This document shows, in pieces, positions 1-8,562 of a DNA stretch of 64,000 nucleotides; position 1 is the stretch's first letter; every line of letters starts with the position of its first letter. This stretch comes from Pullichristensenella sp002068815 (GTDB lineage: Bacteria > Bacillota > Clostridia > Christensenellales > Aristaeellaceae). The stretch spans positions 186,001 to 250,000 of the forward strand of contig JAXGXF010000003.1 of the NCBI GenBank assembly GCA_040772885.1. The letters run 5' to 3'. A program made the position numbers and the translations under genes. A model generated the notes under the pieces. That model did not search any database. It was given only the letters and a program-made list of their open reading frames with translations, and was not told the origin of the DNA.

Positions 1-1473
1 ATCCGCGTCGGAGAGCGTCGACTGGCCGCTCAGTATGTCGTCGACGTCCTGCTGCACCCGGTCGATCGGGGCCTCGGTCGCCGCTGCCGTCTCGACGGGC
101 GCGGGCGTCGCGGGCGCGATGACCTGCGGCTCGGCGGTCGCCGGCGCGGGCGTCGCGGGGGCTTCGGTCGCAACCTGCGGCGCCGCCGTCGCGGGCGCTT
201 CGGTCGCGGGCACTTCAGTCGCGGGCACGAGGGTCGCGGGGGCCTCGGTCGCGGGCACGGGCGTCGCGGGCGCTCCGGTGGCAACCGGCGCGGGCGTCAC
301 GGCGGCGGCGAGCTCCCGCTGCTTCAACTCGATCTCCGCGTTCAGCGTCTCGACCTCGACGACCTTCTGTTCGATCGTCGTGTTCAGTTCCGCGAGCCTC
401 GCCTCGGCCTCGACGATCGCCACCTGCAGCTCGGCCGCCTGCGCGTTCATCTCGCTCTGGATCACGTCCACCTCGACCGGCGCGATGGGCGTCGGCTCCG
501 GAAGCTGCGCCTCGACGATCTCCGCCTGCAGCTCCTCGATCTTCGCCTCGCGCTCGGACAGGTCGGCCTCGAGCGCGGCGATCTTTCCGGCCAGTTCCTC
601 GGTGCTCGGGGTCATCGCAAGCGCGTCGATGCTCGCCTTCAGCGCGTCGGCCTCGATGACCTTCGACTCGAGCTCCGCGGCCATCGACTCGACCTGCTCG
701 GTCTTTGTCGTCAGTTCCTCCGTGAGCGCATCGACCTTGCCGGTCTTTTCCGTCAACTCCGCGCTCACGGTCTCGACCTGCTCGGTCTTTTCGGTCAGTT
801 CGGCTTTAAGCGCGTCGATCGTCCCGGTCTTTTCGGTCAGCTCCGCCGTGATCTCCTCGATCTGGCCGGTCTTTGCCGTCAGCTCCGCGCTCACGGCCTC
901 GACCTGCTCGCTCTTCGTCGTCAGCTCCGCCTTGAGCGCGTCGATCGTCCCGGCCTTTTCCGTCAGCTCCGCCTCGATTTCGGTGATTTGGCCGGTCTTT
1001 GCCGTCAGCTCGGTCGTCAGCCGGGCGACTTCCTGTTCCTTCGTCTGGAGCTCGGCGGACACCGCCTGAATCTCCGTCTCCTTCTGCTGCTTGGCGGCCT
1101 CGAGGTCGAACACCTGCACCTTCAGGTCCTCGAGCTGCGTCTGCGCCTCGGTCAGCGAGGCGCCCTTCGCGGTCGCCTCCGCGGTGGCGTTCTCGAGCGC
1201 GGTTTCGGTCTCGGTCAGCTTCGCGTTCAGCTGGCCGAGCTCGCCCTCGAGCGCCTCCTTGTCCGTCGTAAGCTGTTCGACCTGGCCGGTCGCCTCGGCA
1301 AGCGCCTCTTCGAGCGTCATGTACTTGCCGCGCTCCTCTTCCAGTAGCGCGCTGGTACTCACAAGCTGCGCGGCCTTTTGCGTCTTCTCGTTGTTGACGA
1401 TGACCACCGCCGCGATCGCGGCGACGAGCAGCACCAGCAAAACCGTCAGCCAAATCTTGTTCTTGCGCTCCAT
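1..1473 (-). CDS. Membrane-anchored coiled-coil protein, C-terminus beyond window edge
   Basis: The frame starts at the ATG at 1473, seven bases after an AGGAGG box, and is still open at base 1, so 491 codons are visible and the C-terminus is missing. A basic start (MERKNK) is followed by one hydrophobic segment at residues 7-26, an uncleaved signal anchor by appearance. Residues about 35-375 are a Glu/Lys/Thr/Leu-rich coiled coil; between about 155 and 260 a 14-residue double-heptad unit of the type AELTxKTxQVExVS recurs about seven times. From about residue 390 the chain becomes a low-complexity Ala/Thr/Pro/Glu tail (ATEAP, ATPAP units), likely a flexible wall-spanning linker. It lies downstream of mnmA but has its own promoter. 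I do not recognise a family. A structural partner of the nearby motor proteins is possible but is only inferred from proximity. Confidence 0.8.
   Translation of the reverse strand, partial: MERKNKIWLTVLLVLLVAAIAAVVIVNNEKTQKAAQLVSTSALLEEERGKYMTLEEALAEATGQVEQLTTDKEALEGELGQLNAKLTETETALENATAEATAKGASLTEAQTQLEDLKVQVFDLEAAKQQKETEIQAVSAELQTKEQEVARLTTELTAKTGQITEIEAELTEKAGTIDALKAELTTKSEQVEAVSAELTAKTGQIEEITAELTEKTGTIDALKAELTEKTEQVETVSAELTEKTGKVDALTEELTTKTEQVESMAAELESKVIEADALKASIDALAMTPSTEELAGKIAALEADLSEREAKIEELQAEIVEAQLPEPTPIAPVEVDVIQSEMNAQAAELQVAIVEAEARLAELNTTIEQKVVEVETLNAEIELKQRELAAAVTPAPVATGAPATPVPATEAPATLVPATEVPATEAPATAAPQVATEAPATPAPATAEPQVIAPATPAPVETAAATEAPIDRVQQDVDDILSGQSTLSDAD
110..300. repeat. 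Degenerate short tandem repeats encoding the Ala/Thr/Pro tail
   Basis: Imperfect 12-15 bp units (gtcgcgggcgcttcggtcg-like) follow each other and encode repeated (P)ATEAP / PATPAP on the minus strand. Such tracts expand and contract by slippage, so the tail length may vary between strains. Confidence 0.6.
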
Positions 1474-1526
1474 GAAACGGCCTCCTAACAGCTCTATAAA
1501 TGAGGATACACGCAGAATATAGCAAG

Positions 1527-1555
1527 ATTATAACACATGTGTACGGGAATGACCA
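1527..1555 (-). promoter_or_regulatory. Promoter of the coiled-coil gene
   Basis: On the minus strand a perfect TATAAT (1527-1532) lies 17 bp downstream of TGGTCA (1550-1555). It sits in the 114-bp gap after mnmA, so the coiled-coil gene need not depend on mnmA transcription. Confidence 0.5.
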
Positions 1556-1587
1556 GTCCTCTTCCATGAAAATTCTCTTACATTTGG

Positions 1588-2664
1588 CTATTCGGCGCGG
1601 TCTACGGTCGCGCCGCCGAGGCACCTCTCGCCGACGTAAAACACGGCCGCCTGCCCCGGCGTGACCGCGCGCTGCGGCTGGGAGAACGCAAGCCTCGCGG
1701 CGCCGCCCTCGAGGACGAGCTCGGCGTCCTGCAGAGGCTGCCGGTGGCGGAGCCGGACCCGGCAGGAAAGCGGCCGTCCGTCCGGAACCGGCGGGTGGCC
1801 GGCGAGCCAGTGGAGCTCCGACCCCTCCGCGCGCGCCGCGTAGAGACGCGGGGAGTCCGCGCCCTGCTCGACGACGAGGCGGTTGTGTTCGAGGTCCTTC
1901 TCGACGACGAACCAGCGCCGCCCGTCGCCGTTCGCTCCGATCCCGAGCCCTCGCCGCTGGCCGAGCGTGTAGTACATCAGCCCGTCGTGGCGGCCTACGA
2001 CCTCACCCTTCGATGTCGCGATGTCGCCCGGCTGCGCGGGGAGGTACCCCGCCAGAAATTGCTTGAAGTTGCGCTCGCCGATGAAGCAGATGCCGGTCGA
2101 GTCCTTCTTCTCGGACACCGGCAGCCCCGCCGCGCGCGCGATCTCGCGCACCTCGCCCTTCACAAGCCCGCCGACCGGGAACAGCGCCCTCGAGAGAGCG
2201 CGCTGCGAGATCATGTAGAGAAAATACGTCTGGTCCTTGTTCTCGTCCGCCGACCTCAAAAGAGTGTATTCGGCCCCGTCGCGGCCGATGCGCGCGAAGT
2301 GGCCGGTCGCGAGCCGGTCCGCGCCGAGCTTCTCGGCGAAGTCGAGAAACGCCGAGAACTTGATCTCGCGGTTGCAGAGCACGTCCGGGTTCGGCGTGCG
2401 GCCGCGCCGGTATTCGTCGAGGAAGCGCCCGAACACGCGCTCGCGGTACTCGTTTGCGAAGTTGACCGCGTAGTACGGGATCTTGATCGCATCGCAGACC
2501 CTGCGCACGTCCGCCCAGTCCCTTTCCGACGTGCACACACCCGATTCGTCCTTCTCCTCCCAATTGTTCATGAACACGCCGATCACGTCGTGCCCCTCGC
2601 GCTTGAGCATCAGCGCCGCGACGGATGAGTCGACGCCGCCGGACATGCCGACCACGATGCGCAT
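1588..2664 (-). CDS. mnmA: tRNA-specific 2-thiouridylase MnmA
   Basis: MnmA (TrmU) activates U34 of Lys, Glu and Gln tRNAs with ATP and inserts sulfur to give s2U34, in the cytoplasm. The 358-residue chain has the usual family length. The N-terminal PP-loop SGGVDSS is at residues 8-14. The two redox cysteines expected for catalysis are C97 (in NPDVLCN) and C193 (in TGICFIGERNF). The tRNA-binding region and C-terminal beta-barrel follow. The ATG at 2664 is preceded by GAAAGGGG. The next gene upstream on this strand ends in a terminator only 16 bp before the start, so the promoter must overlap that terminator or transcription must read through it. mnmE, which modifies the same wobble uridine at C5, lies 3.4 kb away on the same strand. 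Confidence 0.97.
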   Translation of the reverse strand: MRIVVGMSGGVDSSVAALMLKREGHDVIGVFMNNWEEKDESGVCTSERDWADVRRVCDAIKIPYYAVNFANEYRERVFGRFLDEYRRGRTPNPDVLCNREIKFSAFLDFAEKLGADRLATGHFARIGRDGAEYTLLRSADENKDQTYFLYMISQRALSRALFPVGGLVKGEVREIARAAGLPVSEKKDSTGICFIGERNFKQFLAGYLPAQPGDIATSKGEVVGRHDGLMYYTLGQRRGLGIGANGDGRRWFVVEKDLEHNRLVVEQGADSPRLYAARAEGSELHWLAGHPPVPDGRPLSCRVRLRHRQPLQDAELVLEGGAARLAFSQPQRAVTPGQAAVFYVGERCLGGATVDRAE

Positions 2665-2679
2665 TTCTTTTCCCCTTTC

Positions 2680-2703
2680 AAAAAAGCGCCTTTCGGCGCT
2701 TTA
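2680..2703 (-). terminator. Rho-independent terminator after the motor-partner gene
   Basis: On the minus strand AAAGCGCC-GAAA-GGCGCTTT is followed by a T run: a GNRA-type loop on an 8-bp stem. It ends the transcript of the three genes at 2708-5921 just before mnmA. Confidence 0.85.
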
Positions 2704-2707
2704 GAAG

Positions 2708-3271
2708 TTACCCGGCCGGAGTCGGCGAAACCGACGGCACCGGCGTCGGCGTCGCCTCGACGATGATGCTCGTCTGGCGCATGCCGATGATCTTCCACTT
2801 TCCGGAGGTCTTGACGAGCACGACCTCGTAGCGGCCGCCCTGCCACGGCGGGATGTTCGCTTCGACCTCGTTTTTGCGGCTCGAGAGCACCTTGCCGGTG
2901 ATCGTCGGCACGCGCTCGAGCACCCTGCAGGTCGCGTAGTTGTCCCACGGCCACGCCCACAGGCTCTCGATCTCGAGCTTGTGCTCGAACCCGGTGATCG
3001 AGTAGTCGACGTAGGGCGAGTCCTTGCCGAACGCCGCGATCAGCGCGGGGTCGGCGCTCAAAAAGTCCGGGTGGAAGTAGTTGTTGAGCTCCGGCGCGTC
3101 CTCGCGGGTCAGGATCACGTCGACGCGCTTCTGGAGGCCGTCGCTCAGGACGATATAGACGTTTGCGGTGTTCATGCACATGAAAAACGCGCACAGGAGC
3201 ACCGAGACCGCGATGGTAAACATCAGGAGCCGCGAGGCGATAAACCACACCAGTCTACGAACGTATTTCAC
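2708..3271 (-). CDS. Small membrane-anchored protein in the MotAB-like operon
   Basis: This 187-residue protein starts with GTG at 3271; a GGGAG box lies about nine bases upstream. A basic N-terminus (MKYVRRLVW) precedes one hydrophobic segment at residues 10-32. The remainder is a soluble domain with alternating strands and tryptophans (WAWPWDNY, then a VVLVKTSGKWKIIGM strand pair) that looks like an NTF2-like or similar alpha+beta fold, though I cannot assign a family. The tail is Pro/Thr-rich (TPTPVPSVSPTPAG). It begins 22 bp after the MotB-like gene and ends at a strong terminator, so it belongs to the motor operon. By position it could be an extracytoplasmic regulator or scaffold of the motor; that is inference. 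Confidence 0.75.
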   Translation of the reverse strand: MKYVRRLVWFIASRLLMFTIAVSVLLCAFFMCMNTANVYIVLSDGLQKRVDVILTREDAPELNNYFHPDFLSADPALIAAFGKDSPYVDYSITGFEHKLEIESLWAWPWDNYATCRVLERVPTITGKVLSSRKNEVEANIPPWQGGRYEVVLVKTSGKWKIIGMRQTSIIVEATPTPVPSVSPTPAG

Positions 3272-3293
3272 AGTCGGTTTCTCCCAAATCCTT

Positions 3294-4355
3294 TCAGTTT
3301 CCCTGCTCGAGCAGCGCCTGCAGCCTCGCGACCATCTGCTCGTCCGTCAGCCGGAACTTGAACACGACGCGGCGGGAGGCGTTCCGGTTCTCGGTGCCGT
3401 CGGCGTTGTAGATCAGGTTGCTGTACGAGCGGCCGTTCGCGGTCGCGATCTTGCGCAGATGGTCGCGCATCTCGTCCGAAATGTGCGGATAGCCGTCCGC
3501 GAGCACATAGCTTCCGACGTTGTACGCGCGCTGCTGCGAGAGCTTGAGGTTGTCGATGTAGCCGCCGACGGAGTCCGTGTGGCCCTCGATGATGATCTCG
3601 CTGACGTAGCCCCTGTACTCGTCGGAGAACAGCACGTTGAGGTACACGGGCAAAAACGCGTCGATGCGCGCCTTGCCCTCGCGCGAGAGCTCGGATTCGC
3701 CGGTGGGGAACAATACGTCGCTCTCGAGCGCGATCGCGCCGCTCGTCGGATCGACGGTCGCCGAGATGTGCGCGCTTTTGAGCGCCTCGCTCAAGGACGC
3801 GATGATCCGCGTGCGGATGCCGACCAATTGCTCGATCTGGCTCTGCTGATCCTCGAGCTGCCCCTGCTGCTGAAGCAGCTGCGCCTGCTGGAGGAGTATC
3901 TGCTGCTGCTGTTCGTCCAGCGTCGAGAGCGTCTGCTGGAGCTCGGTCGCCTGCCGGTCCAATTCCTGCTGCGTGAGCTGCGCCGCCTGCTGCGCCGCCG
4001 CGACCAGGAGCTGCTGCACCGCGAGGTCCTCCTGCGCGGCGGTCAGCTCCGTCTGCGCGGAAGAGAGCGCCGCGTTCTTCTCGTTGAGCTCGCTCTGCGC
4101 GGCGATCAGCGCGGCCTCCTTCGCGGCGATGTCCTCCTCGGTGCTTTGCAGCGTCGTCTGCAAAATGACCATCGCGTCGCGCTTCTCGGCGTAGTCGTCG
4201 TACATCAGGAAGTACTGGTAGAGCATGTAGAAGAGCACCAGTATCACGACCAGCACGAGCGCGCTCATCAGGTCGGAAAAGCTCAGCCAGAAGCTGTTTC
4301 TATCCCCGTTCGAGCGGAAGGAGCCGGGGCGCCTGCGGATGCTGGAGGATCGCAT
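3294..4355 (-). CDS. MotB/ZorB-like stator protein with OmpA peptidoglycan-binding domain
   Basis: The 353-residue chain has the layout of a 5:2 ion-driven motor B subunit. A basic cytoplasmic N-terminus leads into one membrane helix starting at WLSFSDLM, where D28 matches the proton-carrying Asp of MotB. About 130 residues of Gln/Glu/Ala/Leu-rich coiled coil follow (about 55-185). The OmpA-like domain comes next (about 205-340) with EGHTDSVGG, the LSQQRAYNV helix and the closing NASRRVVFKFR, all residues expected for diaminopimelate/peptidoglycan binding. The ATG at 4355 has a GGCGGTG box six bases upstream. It is 12 bp downstream of the MotA-like gene. Flagellar MotB is unlikely because no flagellar gene is nearby and the coiled-coil linker is unusually long; ZorB of Zorya defence or another non-flagellar motor is closer in design. 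Confidence 0.88.
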   Translation of the reverse strand: MRSSSIRRRPGSFRSNGDRNSFWLSFSDLMSALVLVVILVLFYMLYQYFLMYDDYAEKRDAMVILQTTLQSTEEDIAAKEAALIAAQSELNEKNAALSSAQTELTAAQEDLAVQQLLVAAAQQAAQLTQQELDRQATELQQTLSTLDEQQQQILLQQAQLLQQQGQLEDQQSQIEQLVGIRTRIIASLSEALKSAHISATVDPTSGAIALESDVLFPTGESELSREGKARIDAFLPVYLNVLFSDEYRGYVSEIIIEGHTDSVGGYIDNLKLSQQRAYNVGSYVLADGYPHISDEMRDHLRKIATANGRSYSNLIYNADGTENRNASRRVVFKFRLTDEQMVARLQALLEQGN

Positions 4356-4367
4356 TTCGCCACCGCC

Positions 4368-5921
4368 TTACTGCCGGTAGAGGCGGGCGGCCGCGGCGCT
4401 CAGGGAGGCCTCGGCGCGCTCCAATGCCTGGGAGATGCGGTCGATCTGGTCCAGGAAGTGATCGGTCGCGCCTCCGACGGCGTCGGGAAGCTGGTTCAGC
4501 GCGTCGGCGATGCCCGCGGACAGGTAGTCCACGCGCTTGGTGAACTCCGCCATGTAGTCGCGGAAGCTGTCGAGCGTGTCGGAGAGGTCGAGCCGCAATT
4601 GCTCGCCGATTCGCTGGCGGTTGTTCTCGAGCATCGCGCCGGTCGCGCGGAGCTCGCCCGCGGCCTTCATGAGGCCCGCGGTCGATTCGCCGCTGACCTC
4701 GCTGAACCGCTGGAGCATCGCCTTCTGCGCCTCCTGCAGGGACAGCATCGACCGGTTCAGCTCGCCGTGCATCGCTGAAACGCTCTTCAGATACGAGTTC
4801 TGCTGCCCCGCGACCAATTCCATCTTCTCGACGTTCGACGCGATGCGCAGATAGCTGTCGTCCGCGCGGGTCTGCGTATGCTTGAGGCTCTCCATGTACC
4901 CCTCGAGCTTTCCGACCATGTCCTCGAGGTTCTTCTCGAGCTGCGCGGCGTTTTTGAGCACCTTCTCGGCGTTCTGCATGCCCTCCTGGACGATCGCAGT
5001 CGCCGCGAGCTGGCTCCTGCAGGTCGAGTCGATCACGTCGGACAGGTTTTTGAGCTCGCCCTCGAGCATCTCGTCGACGCGCTCGACAAACCGCCCGGCG
5101 ACCTTGTCGATCAGGCGCATCTGCTGCTGCGTGTTGACGGCCATGAAGTTCTCGAGGCTCTCCTGGATCGGCGCGAGGGCGCCCGTAAGCGCCGTCTCGA
5201 ATTTCTCCGAGAAGCCGCCGCCGATCTCCTGCGCGATCGTCTGGATCAAGGACGTCTGCTCCTGCTGGTAGATCGCGATCTGCGTCATCGGATCGACCGA
5301 GAGAACGCCCGCGTACCGGCTCATCGCGCCGTAAAAGTCCTGCAGCGTGTGCTGCGTCGAGCCGCTGATGAACCGCGTGATCAATGTGAAGCTGATCGAG
5401 CCGACGACGCCCCAGATCGACGTCATGAACGCGTAGCGCATGCCGGGGATGAGCGTCACGATCGAGTGCTGCACGGCCTCGGCGTCCGACATGCTGAACC
5501 CGGTCAGGCCCTCGGTCAGCCCCATCAGCGTTCCGAGGAAGCCCAAGGACACCATCAGCCCCGGGATCGCCTCCGCGAACGACATGCGGCCCGGGCCGTA
5601 GATGACGGTGTCCTCGTTTATGTAATCCTCGACGTTCGACGCGTTGTGGTACACGCCGTCTGCGAAGAACAGGTTGTTCAGGTACTCGCTCCAGTGCGGG
5701 AAGAGCCTGCCCTTTCCCAGGAACTTGTCCTCCTGCCAGGACCGCTTCCCGCTCGCGCCCTTCTTGATCAGCCGGATCGCGCGCTTGAGCGTGCCCCGCG
5801 TGCGCGCGATCGGCACGATGCAGCGGAAAAAGCCCCACACAAAGAGCAGCACGATGACGGCGTAGACCAGCGCGTTGATCGCGCCGTCCGAAGCGTCGAC
5901 AGCCCACTGTAGTATGTTCAT
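4368..5921 (-). CDS. MotA/TolQ/ExbB-type (ZorA-like) channel protein with long coiled-coil tail
   Basis: The ATG at 5921 is chosen because GGGAGG lies five bases before it; ATGs nine and five codons upstream have no such box. The 517-residue product has membrane segments at about 14-36, 117-138 and 160-184, with the MotA/ExbB-like core IPGLMVSLGFLGTLMGLTEG. Residues about 190-517 are a cytoplasmic, Gln/Glu/Leu-rich coiled-coil tail of about 330 residues. A pentameric channel with a long tail is the ZorA arrangement; TolQ/ExbB and MotA lack such a tail. It is the first gene of a three-gene operon with the OmpA-domain partner and a small anchored protein. Ion flow turning the pentamer around the B dimer is known for the family; what the tail drives here is unknown. 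Confidence 0.87.
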   Translation of the reverse strand: MNILQWAVDASDGAINALVYAVIVLLFVWGFFRCIVPIARTRGTLKRAIRLIKKGASGKRSWQEDKFLGKGRLFPHWSEYLNNLFFADGVYHNASNVEDYINEDTVIYGPGRMSFAEAIPGLMVSLGFLGTLMGLTEGLTGFSMSDAEAVQHSIVTLIPGMRYAFMTSIWGVVGSISFTLITRFISGSTQHTLQDFYGAMSRYAGVLSVDPMTQIAIYQQEQTSLIQTIAQEIGGGFSEKFETALTGALAPIQESLENFMAVNTQQQMRLIDKVAGRFVERVDEMLEGELKNLSDVIDSTCRSQLAATAIVQEGMQNAEKVLKNAAQLEKNLEDMVGKLEGYMESLKHTQTRADDSYLRIASNVEKMELVAGQQNSYLKSVSAMHGELNRSMLSLQEAQKAMLQRFSEVSGESTAGLMKAAGELRATGAMLENNRQRIGEQLRLDLSDTLDSFRDYMAEFTKRVDYLSAGIADALNQLPDAVGGATDHFLDQIDRISQALERAEASLSAAAARLYRQ

Positions 5922-6007
5922 GTTTCCCTCCCGCATCGGCGCGCGCATGGTAAAGGCCGAAATTCTCCCGGAATTTCAAGTCGAAGGGCCCGGCAAATAC
6001 ACCTATC

Positions 6008-6013
6008 AGTATA
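6008..6013 (-). promoter_or_regulatory. Possible -10 element for the MotAB-like operon
   Basis: TATACT on the minus strand lies 87 bp before the MotA-like start. No convincing -35 box is present; the hexamer at 17 bp is only T-rich. Confidence 0.3.
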
Positions 6014-6098
6014 CCATCGGGCATGGGGCGAAAAAAGGCAGATGGCATGACTTAATCGTGACAAATGCCCGGAACTGCGGTTTTTTTGGAACGGGATG

Positions 6099-7451
6099 CT
6101 ATTTTCCGACACAGAAATTCCGGAAAATCGCGTCGAGAACGTCCTCCGTAGCGTTCTGGCCGGTGATCTGTGCGAGCAGCTTCTGCGCGCGCCAGAGGTC
6201 GTCCGCGGCTTGGTCGACGGGGATGCCGCCCTTGAGCGCGGCCTCGCAGGCGCGCAGGTGCTCCGCCGCCTTTTTCGCGAGCTCTATGTGGCGCTTCGCG
6301 GTGAATATGCCCTCGACCGCCGAGGAAGCGCCGAGCTTTTTGAGGATCATGGCCGTCAGCGCCTTGACGCCCGCGCCGCTCTTCGCCGAGAGCCGGACGC
6401 GGTCCAGGTTCGGCAGGGAACTCTCGCCGAGCCTCGGCGGGAGGTCGGCCTTGTTGAGGCAGAGGACATACCGCTCGTCCGCGTCCCGAAGGAGCGCGCG
6501 GTCGTCCGCGGTCAAGGGCTCGCTCAAATCCAGCACGAGCAGCACGACGTCCGCGCGGCTCAGGGCCCCGCGCGCGCGCCGGACGCCCAAAATTTCGATC
6601 TTGTCGCCGGTCTCGCGTATGCCCGCGGTATCCGAGAGCTCGACGTAGAGCCCGTTCAATTCGACGCGCTCGGTCAGGACGTCGCGGGTCGTGCCGGGGA
6701 TGTCGGTCACGATCGCGCGCTCCTGTCTGACGAGCGCGTTCAGAAGCGACGACTTTCCGACGTTCGGCCTCCCGGCGAGCACGACGGACGCGCCCTCCCG
6801 GAGGATTCGCGCCGCGCGGGGGTCGAGCTTCTCCTCGATCTCCTCGGCGATCTCGCAGACCGCCTCGCAGACCGCGCCGGCGACGAGCGGCTCCTCCATC
6901 TCCTCGGGGAAGTCGGTCGCGGCCTCGACGGTCGATAGCACGTCCGTCAACCGCTTCGACAGGTCCCCGACGAAGCTCGAGACGCCGCCTCCCAATTGCC
7001 GAAGCGACGCGCGCCGGGCCGCCTCGCCGCGCGCGCCGATCAGCTGCATCACGGCCTCGGCGCGACTCAAGTCGATCCTCCCGTTCAGAAACGCGCGCTT
7101 CGTGAACTCGCCGGGCTCGGCCATCTGCGCGCCCGCGCGGAGCACGCGGTTCAGAATGGCCTCCGAGCAGGCGGTTCCGCCGTGGCAGTGGATTTCGAGC
7201 ACGTCCTCGCGCGTATACGAATGCGGCGCAATCATGATCACCGCCATGACCTCGTCGACGATCTCGCCGTTTTCCTCGACCACATGGCCGTAGTACATGC
7301 GGTGGGATTCGTATTCCGCCTCGATCACGGCCGGGCGGAACACGCTGCGCAGTATATGGCGCGATAGCTTCCCGCTGACGCGCACGATGGCGATGCCGCC
7401 TTCCCCCTGCGCGGTGGAAACGGCGGCAATCGTCGCCCTCTGACGCCGCAC
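6099..7451 (-). CDS. mnmE: tRNA uridine-5-carboxymethylaminomethyl(34) synthesis GTPase MnmE
   Basis: MnmE with MnmG makes cmnm5U34 on tRNA wobble uridines using GTP, a folate C1 unit and glycine. The 450-residue chain matches the family length. Residues 8-25 (IAAVSTAQGEGGIAIVR) are the conserved folate-binding start. The G domain shows GRPNVGKSS (G1), DTAG (G3) and NKAD (G4). The protein ends in CVGK, the conserved catalytic C-x-G-K. The start is GTG at 7451, four bases after the dnaN stop, with no clear Shine-Dalgarno box, so translation is probably coupled to dnaN. mnmG and rsmG, the usual partners, are not next to it. The dnaN-mnmE junction is an uncommon arrangement near an origin. Confidence 0.97.
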   Translation of the reverse strand: MRRQRATIAAVSTAQGEGGIAIVRVSGKLSRHILRSVFRPAVIEAEYESHRMYYGHVVEENGEIVDEVMAVIMIAPHSYTREDVLEIHCHGGTACSEAILNRVLRAGAQMAEPGEFTKRAFLNGRIDLSRAEAVMQLIGARGEAARRASLRQLGGGVSSFVGDLSKRLTDVLSTVEAATDFPEEMEEPLVAGAVCEAVCEIAEEIEEKLDPRAARILREGASVVLAGRPNVGKSSLLNALVRQERAIVTDIPGTTRDVLTERVELNGLYVELSDTAGIRETGDKIEILGVRRARGALSRADVVLLVLDLSEPLTADDRALLRDADERYVLCLNKADLPPRLGESSLPNLDRVRLSAKSGAGVKALTAMILKKLGASSAVEGIFTAKRHIELAKKAAEHLRACEAALKGGIPVDQAADDLWRAQKLLAQITGQNATEDVLDAIFRNFCVGK

Positions 7452-7455
7452 CGGA

Positions 7456-8562
7456 TCAGTAGGCTGTGCGCACCGGGAGCACCAGATGCACGTAGTCGCC
7501 GTCGCCGACCGGGGAGATGACGCAGGGGCTCAGGCTGCTGGTGAAGCTCATCTCGACCGACTCCGCGTCGATCGCGCGCACGACGTCCATCATATAGCGG
7601 ACGTTGAACGCGATCGCGAGCTCGCTGCCGTCGATCTCGACCTCCATCTCCTCGTGCGCGTCGCCCATCTGGGAGTTCGCCTCGATCTCCAGTATGCCGT
7701 CGTGCAGGTAGAAGCGGATCAGGTTGTTGCTGCCCTCCCTCGCGAGCAGCGCCGCGCGGTCGATCGCGCGCCTAAGCGCCTCGAGGTTCACGATCGCGCG
7801 CATGTTGAACGACGTCGGGAGGATGCGCCGGTAGTTGATGTACTCGCCGTCGACGAGCATCACGTACACGTCGGTCTTCTGGAGCCGTATCTGCAGCTTG
7901 TTTCCGTTGAAGTTGAGCGTCGCGAACGCGTCCTCCTCGCCGCTCAGAAGCTTTCCGATGTCGCCGACCGCGCGGCCGGGGATGATCGCGGACACGTTTT
8001 CGAGCACGTCCGAGCACTTCGCGCGCTTATAGGCCATCCGGAAGCCGTCGAGCGCGACCATCGTCACGTCGCCGCCGGCGATCTCGAGCAGGCACCCCGT
8101 CAGCACCTCGCGCGCGTCGTCGGAGGCGATCGCGAACTCGGTCTTCTGGATCATGTCCCGGAGCATGTCCTGCGGCAGCGTGATCTCGCAGTCGCCGTCG
8201 ATCTTCGGGAGCGCCGGATAGAGGTCCGGGTCCTGCCCGGCGACGTTGAGGCGCGACGCGCCCGAGGTCAGCGTAAACAGGAAGCGGTCGCTCATGCGGA
8301 CCTCGGTCGTATCCGTCGGGAGCCTGCGCACGATCTCGCTGAACAGCTTTCCGGGCAGCACGCCGCGGCCGAACTCGCGGACGTCGCAGTCGACGCGCGT
8401 CGTGATCGTCAGACGCTCGTCGGACGCCGTAAGCTGTATCCGCCCGCTCTGGGCCTCCAGCAGGACTCCCTCCAGGATCGGGTTCGTCGTCCGGGCCGTC
8501 AGCGCGCGGGTCACGATTTGAAGCCCTTCCATCAGGGCCGGGGTGGGGCAGGTGAAGCGCAT
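7456..8562 (-). CDS. dnaN: DNA polymerase III subunit beta (sliding clamp)
   Basis: The 368-residue clamp has the usual size and threefold domain repeat. It starts MRFTC-, with family-typical LTASDERLTI, DVREFGRGVLPGKLFSEIVRRLP and the closing VLPVRTAY, the C-terminal strand that forms the partner-binding pocket. The ATG at 8562 is preceded by GGAGGG at a six-base spacing; an ATG seven codons upstream is not. It lies 170 bp after dnaA on the same strand and directly before mnmE. recF and the small S4-domain yaaA gene, which usually follow dnaN in Firmicutes, are absent here. Confidence 0.97.
   Translation of the reverse strand: MRFTCPTPALMEGLQIVTRALTARTTNPILEGVLLEAQSGRIQLTASDERLTITTRVDCDVREFGRGVLPGKLFSEIVRRLPTDTTEVRMSDRFLFTLTSGASRLNVAGQDPDLYPALPKIDGDCEITLPQDMLRDMIQKTEFAIASDDAREVLTGCLLEIAGGDVTMVALDGFRMAYKRAKCSDVLENVSAIIPGRAVGDIGKLLSGEEDAFATLNFNGNKLQIRLQKTDVYVMLVDGEYINYRRILPTSFNMRAIVNLEALRRAIDRAALLAREGSNNLIRFYLHDGILEIEANSQMGDAHEEMEVEIDGSELAIAFNVRYMMDVVRAIDAESVEMSFTSSLSPCVISPVGDGDYVHLVLPVRTAY

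Noticed and set aside
2708..5921. Complete Zorya defence system
   Set aside because: Only the ZorA/ZorB-like motor is present; no ZorC, ZorD or ZorE-like gene lies within reach, and the flanking genes are housekeeping.
2708..5921. Flagellar stator MotAB
   Set aside because: No flagellar genes nearby; the A subunit has a long tail and the B subunit a long coiled-coil linker.
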